The notes under the pieces are model-generated. The model made no database searches and was not told the DNA's origin. It saw only the letters and a list, made by a program, of their open reading frames with translations. A program made the translations under genes and the position numbers. A stretch of DNA of 64,000 bases, taken from the NCBI RefSeq assembly GCF_021532655.1, contig NZ_JAKGAS010000001.1, positions 186,001 to 250,000 of the forward strand. Direction: 5' to 3'. The first letter of the stretch is position 1, and each line of letters opens with the position of its first letter. The stretch is from Paraglaciecola algarum. Lineage in GTDB: Bacteria > Pseudomonadota > Gammaproteobacteria > Enterobacterales > Alteromonadaceae. This document shows positions 58,603-64,000 of the stretch, piece by piece.

Positions 58603-59391
58603 TTAGCAACTCACTAAGAAAAAGGGGTTTAAAACGGATTCTTTTTGATTGTATCTAAGAGGTGCGGCATCTGCTTTTAACGCATCGCTAGCATCTTCAA
58701 TAATGGTAACTTTGCCACCTGCAGCCTCAACTACAGCTTGCGCAGCGCCAGTGTCCCATTCAGATGTAGGGCCTAATCTAGGGTATAAGTGCGCTGCACC
58801 TTCAGCCACTAAACATAATTTCAAAGAACTTCCCATGGCGACTAATTCTGTGTCACCAGATAGAGATTCAAGCAAAGCTTGGATCTCTGGACTTTGATGA
58901 GAACGACTACCAACCACTTTCCAAGTTTCACCCTCAGTATGAGCTTTGGGCGAAATGGGGGCTTTAATATCGGCAGTGATCTTATAAGCACCTTGGCCTA
59001 AGACGCCAACATAGGTTTGCTCTAAAACGGGAGCAAATACTACGCCAAACACCGGCACACCTTTGTCAATCAATGCTATGTTTACGGTAAATTCACCATT
59101 CTTTTTGATAAACTCTTTAGTGCCATCAAGTGGGTCAACTAACCAGTATGTTTGCCAGCTACTTCGTTCTTGCCAGCTAATATCAGCGGATTCTTCTGAC
59201 AGAATAGGTAAATCTGAGACAGACTTAAGCCCAGCCTCAATACAATTGTGCGCAGCAAGGTCAGCTTCAGTTAATGGGCTTTCATCAGATTTTTCATAAA
59301 TAGCAAAATCTTTCTGGTAGATATCCATTATCTTTGCGCCAGCTTGGTGGCTAATATCGATAATACTTTGAATTAGGGAATCAGTTAACAT
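58603..59391 (-). CDS. cysQ: 3'(2'),5'-bisphosphate nucleotidase
   Basis: The 262-residue inositol-monophosphatase-fold enzyme has the metal-binding D-P-L-D-G-T-K-E-F (about residues 87-95), a preceding S-E-E-S-A-D Glu (about 66-68) and the late W-D-T-G-A-A-Q-A-V. It removes the 3' phosphate of PAP, the inhibitory by-product of PAPS reduction. Its start codon overlaps the cysC stop (TAATG) and its stop is 2 bp before cysN, so it is inside the sulfate-activation operon. Confidence 0.94.
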   Translation of the reverse strand: MLTDSLIQSIIDISHQAGAKIMDIYQKDFAIYEKSDESPLTEADLAAHNCIEAGLKSVSDLPILSEESADISWQERSSWQTYWLVDPLDGTKEFIKKNGEFTVNIALIDKGVPVFGVVFAPVLEQTYVGVLGQGAYKITADIKAPISPKAHTEGETWKVVGSRSHQSPEIQALLESLSGDTELVAMGSSLKLCLVAEGAAHLYPRLGPTSEWDTGAAQAVVEAAGGKVTIIEDASDALKADAAPLRYNQKESVLNPFFLVSC

Positions 59392-59987
59392 TAGGCAATA
59401 AATCCCTTTGCTTTTAATTGTTCAAAAATTTGTTCTGCCGACCCTTCAGCAGTTTGTCCTGAATAACTTAAGGTAATTTCTGGAGATTCAGGGGCTTCGT
59501 AAGGAGAATCTATACCGGTAAAGTCTTTTATGTCGCCTTTTCTGGCTTTTTGATACAAACCCTTAGGGTCGCGTTTTTCACACTCTGCTAGTGGTGTATC
59601 AATAAAAATTTCAACAAACTCGGAAGACTCTAACAAGTTGCGGCAATAATCTCTTTCACTTTTAAAAGGTGAAATAAAAGCGGTAATCACAACAGTTCCT
59701 GCATCGACAAACAACTTAGCCACTTCGCCAATACGTCGAATATTTTCTACTCTGTCTTTATCACTAAAGCCTAAGTCACCACATAAACCATGACGTACAT
59801 TGTCGCCGTCTAATAAATAGGTGTGTTTGTCGTGTTCAGCTAGCTTTTTTTCAAGTAAATTAGCTATAGTAGATTTACCAGAGCCACTTAAACCGGTTAA
59901 CCACAAAACACAAGGTTTTTGGTTTTTAGCTTGGGCGCGTCTAGCCTTATCTACTTCATGTTGATGCCAAACAATATTGGTGGCCAT
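59391..59987 (-). CDS. cysC: Adenylylsulfate (APS) kinase
   Basis: The 198-residue enzyme has Walker [10 protein letters not shown] (about residues 32-40), D-G-D-N-V-R-H-G-L (about 60) and the family's [10 protein letters not shown]. It phosphorylates adenosine 5'-phosphosulfate to PAPS with ATP. Start and stop codons overlap its neighbours by one base on each side (cysD TAATG and cysQ TAATG), so translation is tightly coupled. Confidence 0.96.
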   Translation of the reverse strand: MATNIVWHQHEVDKARRAQAKNQKPCVLWLTGLSGSGKSTIANLLEKKLAEHDKHTYLLDGDNVRHGLCGDLGFSDKDRVENIRRIGEVAKLFVDAGTVVITAFISPFKSERDYCRNLLESSEFVEIFIDTPLAECEKRDPKGLYQKARKGDIKDFTGIDSPYEAPESPEITLSYSGQTAEGSAEQIFEQLKAKGFIA

Positions 59988-60901
59988 TAGAAGTACCCTT
60001 CCATCTTTTTCTTCTCCATTGAACCAGAAGAATCGTGGTCAATAACACGGCCTTGACGTTCAGAAGTTTTAGTTAACAACATTTCTTGGATAACTTCTGG
60101 CAAAGTGGCGGCCGTTGATTCAACCGCGCCGGTCAGCGGGTAACAACCTAAAGTACGGAATCTAACTGACTTCATTTCAGGCGTTTCGCCTTCTTCTAAC
60201 GGCATACGTTCGTCGTCTACCATAATCAACACACCGTCTCTTTCAACAACAGGGCGAGGTTTAGCTAAGTACAAAGATGGGATCTCGATACCTTCCATAT
60301 ATATATATTGCCAGATGTCTAGCTCAGTCCAGTTTGACATTGGGAATACACGGATACTTTCACCTTTATTAATTTGTGAATTGTAAATATTCCATAATTC
60401 AGGACGTTGATTTTTAGGATCCCATCTGTGATTGTCATCACGAAATGAATAAACACGCTCTTTTGCTCGTGATTTTTCTTCATCACGTCTAGCTCCGCCA
60501 AAGGCTGCATCAAACTTATAATGATTTAACGCTTGTTTCAAACCTGCGGTTTTCATTATGTCTGTGTGTTTAGCACTGCCGTGGGTAAATGGACCAACAT
60601 TCATTTTAAGACCATCCGGGTTAATATGAACCAGAAGGTTTAAATCATGTTTTTTGGCCATTTGGTCGCGAAATTCAATCATTTCATGAAATTTCCAAGT
60701 GGTATCCACATGTAATAATGGAAACGGAATTTTACCTGGAGCGAAAGCTTTACGGGCTAAATGTAGTAAAACAGAAGAGTCTTTACCTACAGAGTAAAGC
60801 ATCACTGGGTTGTCAAATTCGGCAGCTACTTCGCGGAAAATATGGATACTTTCAGCTTCAAGTTGTTTTAAATGAGTCACAGTTGATATTGAGTTAGGCA
60901 T
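59987..60901 (-). CDS. cysD: Sulfate adenylyltransferase, small subunit
   Basis: The 304-residue protein has the PP-loop motif Y-S-V-G-K-D-S-S-V (about residues 36-44) and the conserved [12 protein letters not shown] segment (about 138-149). It is the catalytic ATP-sulfurylase subunit and needs CysN. GAGAGA lies just before ATG 60901. It is the first gene of the operon; the DNA upstream includes a 14-bp palindrome at 60940-60953. Confidence 0.97.
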   Translation of the reverse strand: MPNSISTVTHLKQLEAESIHIFREVAAEFDNPVMLYSVGKDSSVLLHLARKAFAPGKIPFPLLHVDTTWKFHEMIEFRDQMAKKHDLNLLVHINPDGLKMNVGPFTHGSAKHTDIMKTAGLKQALNHYKFDAAFGGARRDEEKSRAKERVYSFRDDNHRWDPKNQRPELWNIYNSQINKGESIRVFPMSNWTELDIWQYIYMEGIEIPSLYLAKPRPVVERDGVLIMVDDERMPLEEGETPEMKSVRFRTLGCYPLTGAVESTAATLPEVIQEMLLTKTSERQGRVIDHDSSGSMEKKKMEGYF

Positions 60902-60939
60902 GTCTCTCTCGCGAAAAGTTTGTGGTTTATATTAAAAGA

Positions 60940-60953
60940 TTCTATATATAGAA
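60940..60953. promoter_or_regulatory. 14-bp palindrome upstream of the cysD operon
   Basis: TTCTATATATAGAA is a perfect palindrome 39 bp upstream of the cysD start. It may overlap the operon promoter (TATATA) or be an operator. It does not clearly match a known CysB site, which is not palindromic in this way. Confidence 0.3.
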
Positions 60954-61063
60954 CGATATCAAAAATAATCTGAGCTGGGTATATCTATTTGAACTAACTC
61001 TTAGCATTTTGAACTATTTAATGAGTATTTTTAATTTAATAAAAATTATGGGGAAATTAGAGG

Positions 61064-62284
61064 TTATTGCATGGCCTTAATACGTTCACTTGCCCACAAC
61101 AAAGATTGTTGAAAAAGCTCACTAGTTTTGTCTGGGTTAATATTGATGTTTTGACAATAGGTTTCAATTTTTTGCCAGTCTGCGTCTTCGAACATTTCAC
61201 ATAATTGGAGTAAGTTAGCAGATGCACCTTGACGCTTGACTATAGCTTCTTTTATTTCAGAAGATAAAGGCAATATATCCATTAACTCGTTAATATCTGC
61301 ATCCACTAAAGCATCAATCAGTGATAATAAACCAACTAAAAATGCAGAGGATTCCACTCCTTTTAATATGTGAGTTTGTACCATTAATTCACAAAATCTA
61401 GCTCTAGCTAAGCTCATAACGGATAATTGTTCTGGTTTATTGTCTGAAAATTGGGCTGTAAATAATAAGGATACAAAACGTTTTAATTCTTCATTACCTA
61501 GAATGATAGTCGCTTGTTTGATGGTTTCGATTTCTTTTCGACGTTTAAAAATTGGGGACTGCAGATAGCGTAATAACTTGAAAGATAAACTGACCTCAGC
61601 CTCAAATATTGAAGTAACAATATTGATATTTGGCTCAGGTTTGTTCATTTCAGCCATTAGTTTGATAACAGACATTTGCACTGGGTTGAAAGCTACCGAT
61701 TTTATGACTTCCGGCCGGCTAAAAAAGTAACCTTGAAAGTAATCACAGCCTAAGTTAATAGCGTGTTGGTACTCAGCATGGGTTTCAATTTTTTCAGCTA
61801 ATAGCTTTATTTGAGGAAATGGCTTAATAGCTGTTAATATTTGTTGAAACTGAGCTTCATTGGTTAAACTATAATCTAGTTTGATAATATCTATATAGGG
61901 AAAAAAGTGCACCCAAACATTGCTGTGTTCGTAGTCGTCTAGAGCAATGATGTAACCTTTTTCCTTTAATTCAATGCAGGCATTGAGTAGTTTTTTACTA
62001 GGCTTAGCCGTTTCAAGTATCTCAACCACAATTTTTTCTTTAGGTAGTAGAAGGGGATAACCTTCCAATAAAGAACTATGGGTAAAGTTAATAAAAGCCA
62101 TTGAGTCTTGAGTTAAGGTTTCTAGCCCTAAATTAAACTGCAACCCCTCTATTAACTTTGCCGTAGCTTGGTCATCATTGATCTCAGGGAAAATATTTTT
62201 TAGGCTTTCACGATACAATAATTCATAAGCAAATAAATTTTGTTTATTATCTAAAATCGGTTGTCTAGCTGCGTAAAAACTCAA
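61064..62284 (-). CDS. EAL-HDOD signalling protein with degenerate EAL domain
   Basis: Translation appears to begin at TTG 62284, six bases after AAGGGT. The 406-residue protein has an EAL-like barrel (about 1-200): A-R-Q-P-I-L-D, then Y-E-L-L-Y-R in place of E-A-L, and D-D-Y-E in place of D-D-F-G. An HDOD domain follows (about 200-390). This YuxH-type pairing is common in gammaproteobacteria. Loss of standard catalytic residues suggests it binds, rather than cleaves, cyclic di-GMP, or binds a partner. Confidence 0.85.
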   Translation of the reverse strand: MSFYAARQPILDNKQNLFAYELLYRESLKNIFPEINDDQATAKLIEGLQFNLGLETLTQDSMAFINFTHSSLLEGYPLLLPKEKIVVEILETAKPSKKLLNACIELKEKGYIIALDDYEHSNVWVHFFPYIDIIKLDYSLTNEAQFQQILTAIKPFPQIKLLAEKIETHAEYQHAINLGCDYFQGYFFSRPEVIKSVAFNPVQMSVIKLMAEMNKPEPNINIVTSIFEAEVSLSFKLLRYLQSPIFKRRKEIETIKQATIILGNEELKRFVSLLFTAQFSDNKPEQLSVMSLARARFCELMVQTHILKGVESSAFLVGLLSLIDALVDADINELMDILPLSSEIKEAIVKRQGASANLLQLCEMFEDADWQKIETYCQNININPDKTSELFQQSLLWASERIKAMQ

Positions 62285-62388
62285 AATTATACCCTTGCAT
62301 AACAGGTCAGAAAGTTACACTAACCATTAGGTTAAATAGTTGCAATTAAATCATCTATTAATATTGAGATATCAGACTAAAGTCTAAC

Positions 62389-63900
62389 TCATAGTGATTT
62401 TACACTTTGCGTTACTTTATCAAACGTCGAAGATATGCTTTGGTCTGATTGTGTTGTTCGTAAACTAATCACAACAATAGTTATACTCGACACGATAAAC
62501 CCTGGCACAATCTCATATATCCAGCTACTTAAGCTTTGGCCGTCTATTTCTAAAGGTGCATAAATCCAAATTAATACTGTTACTGCGCCAAATAACATAC
62601 CTAATAAGGCTGATAACTTGGTCATTCTTTTCCAAAATAGACTAAATAAAATAACCGGTCCAAAAGCAGCGCCAAATCCAGCCCATGCATTACTCACTAA
62701 ATCAAGTATGGTGCTATCTCGATCGTAGGCTAAATAGATGGCCACTAGTGCGACTGCCACAACAGATACACGACCGGCTATAACCAATTCTTTTTGTGAT
62801 GCATCTTTACGCAAAAAAGCCTGATAAAAATCACCAGTCAAGGAGCTTGAGGTGACTAACAGTTGCGAAGATATGGTACTCATGATCGCTGCTAATATGG
62901 CGCCAAGTAAAAAACCAGTGATCAGTGGATGAAATAAAATTTGTGAGAGATAAATAAATATAGTTTCTGGGTCGTTTAATGTACTTTGTGTTTTAGTGAT
63001 ATATGCCAGTCCCACTAAACCTGTCGCTAGCGCACCTATGATTGAAACGACCATCCAAGTAATGCCAATTCTGCGAGCTACTTTTATTTCTTTCACCGAG
63101 CGAATTGCCATAAAACGCACAATAATATGAGGTTGACCAAAATAGCCTAAGCCCCATGATAATAATGAAATAATGCCAATTAATGACATGGTTTGGCCGT
63201 TTGAAGCATTTTCAAAGAAATTTAAATAATTGCCATCTAGCGTGTTTAATTGATTGGCCACACCTGAAAAACCATCTAAGTCAAATAGCACAACTACAGG
63301 TACAAGTATGAGTGATATAAACATAATGCAGCCCTGTACAAAGTCAGTCATACTCACCGCCATAAAACCGCCAAGTAAGGTATAGGCAACCACTACACCA
63401 GCGGTAGCATATAAGCCTATTTCGTAACTTAAACCAAACGATGATTCAAACAATTTACCACCTGCAACCACACCCGATGAGGTGTATAAAGTAAAAAATA
63501 TCACAATCACAATAGAAGAAAGAATGCGTAAACTATGGCTGGTATCATTAAAACGGTTTTCAAAATAATCGGGAATAGTAATCGCATTTTTGGCAAGCTC
63601 TGTATAGATCCTAAGTCGTGGGGCAACCCATAAGTAGTTTAAAAATGCGCCAATTACTAAACCAATAGCAATCCAAGCACTAGATAAACCTGATACATAC
63701 ATAGCCCCTGGGATACCCATCAACATCCAACCACTCATATCTGAAGCGCCAGCCGACAATGCGGTGACTTTAGGGCTTAAGTTTCTTCCCCCTAACATAT
63801 AGCCTTCAACATCTGAGCTAGATTGTTTGAATGAGTATAAACCTATGCCTAACATAACAATGAAATATAGGCTTAGCGAGATAATGGTAAAAATATCCAT
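62389..63900 (-). CDS. putP: Sodium/proline symporter
   Basis: The 503-residue protein has about thirteen membrane helices. It shows the PutP start (Y-F-I-V-M-L-G-I-G-L-Y-S), S-A-G-A-S-D-M-S-G-W-M-L-M-G-x-P-G (about 49-64) and a later S-T-I-S-S-Q-L-L-V-T-S-S (about 338-349), which contribute sodium and proline sites in E. coli PutP. AGGAGC precedes ATG 63900. It stands alone in this window. Confidence 0.94.
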   Translation of the reverse strand: MDIFTIISLSLYFIVMLGIGLYSFKQSSSDVEGYMLGGRNLSPKVTALSAGASDMSGWMLMGIPGAMYVSGLSSAWIAIGLVIGAFLNYLWVAPRLRIYTELAKNAITIPDYFENRFNDTSHSLRILSSIVIVIFFTLYTSSGVVAGGKLFESSFGLSYEIGLYATAGVVVAYTLLGGFMAVSMTDFVQGCIMFISLILVPVVVLFDLDGFSGVANQLNTLDGNYLNFFENASNGQTMSLIGIISLLSWGLGYFGQPHIIVRFMAIRSVKEIKVARRIGITWMVVSIIGALATGLVGLAYITKTQSTLNDPETIFIYLSQILFHPLITGFLLGAILAAIMSTISSQLLVTSSSLTGDFYQAFLRKDASQKELVIAGRVSVVAVALVAIYLAYDRDSTILDLVSNAWAGFGAAFGPVILFSLFWKRMTKLSALLGMLFGAVTVLIWIYAPLEIDGQSLSSWIYEIVPGFIVSSITIVVISLRTTQSDQSISSTFDKVTQSVKSL

Positions 63901-64000
63901 GGAATGCTCCTAACTATGGGGGGAATTAATTTGAGTGCATAAAATCTATCACTGCCGTATGCTAACAATAGATCGCTACTCACTTCAAATTTGCTTATGA

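Overview
The window looks like a chromosomal segment of a marine gammaproteobacterium of the order Alteromonadales (Glaciecola, Paraglaciecola or Alteromonas type). This rests on low-GC DNA, a gap-yeaD pair, a malQ-glgB-glgX-msrB/glgC glycogen locus, DUF349 and YeaC genes, and a GH117 enzyme of the kind used on red-algal galactans. The genus is inferred. I saw no rRNA, tRNA, CRISPR array or intact transposase gene.

Layout. 1-2.8 kb: end of a crotonase gene, fadH and a VOC-fold protein. 3-11.7 kb: a carbohydrate-acquisition block with a beta-helix lipoprotein, a GH117 anhydrogalactosidase-type enzyme and a complete RbsABC-class sugar ABC importer with two permeases. 11.8-22.2 kb: a DUF2339 membrane protein, then a GH95 alpha-L-fucosidase/galactosidase among four alpha/beta-hydrolase genes, the last with a single-base frameshift. 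22.3-30.1 kb: a PAS-AraC regulator divergent from a Gfo/Idh/MocA dehydrogenase, a TIM-barrel isomerase, an MFS permease and an 1177-residue lipoprotein that fuses ThuA, a dehydrogenase-like propeller, HEAT-type repeats, a beta-sandwich and an azurin domain. 30.3-36.2 kb: core genes pnp, a small UPF0016 transporter with a MITE-like element next to it, an outer-membrane protein, yeaD and gap. 36.4-44.7 kb: glycogen and maltodextrin metabolism. 45-55.3 kb: an M14 peptidase, an AGCS symporter, a zinc-ribbon/YeaC/DUF349 run, an orphan binding protein, rluF, a Nudix protein and small genes. 55.4-60.9 kb: a sulfate-activation operon (cysD-cysC-cysQ-cysN-SLC13). 61-64 kb: an EAL-HDOD protein and putP.

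How the genes work together. GH117, the beta-helix protein, GH95 and the esterases would trim acylated galactan or fucan oligosaccharides outside the cytoplasm. The ABC importer would bring in the released monosaccharide. The dehydrogenase/isomerase/MFS/ThuA-azurin set looks like a second sugar-oxidation module under its own regulator. The exact substrates cannot be read from the sequence. No TonB receptor, SusCD pair, sulfatase or endo-agarase is present, so this locus probably handles late steps of degradation.

The most unusual items are the copper-domain fusion lipoprotein (26518-30051), the frameshifted esterase, the 276-bp inverted-repeat element, a HexR-like operator between gap and malQ, and cysN separated from cysD.
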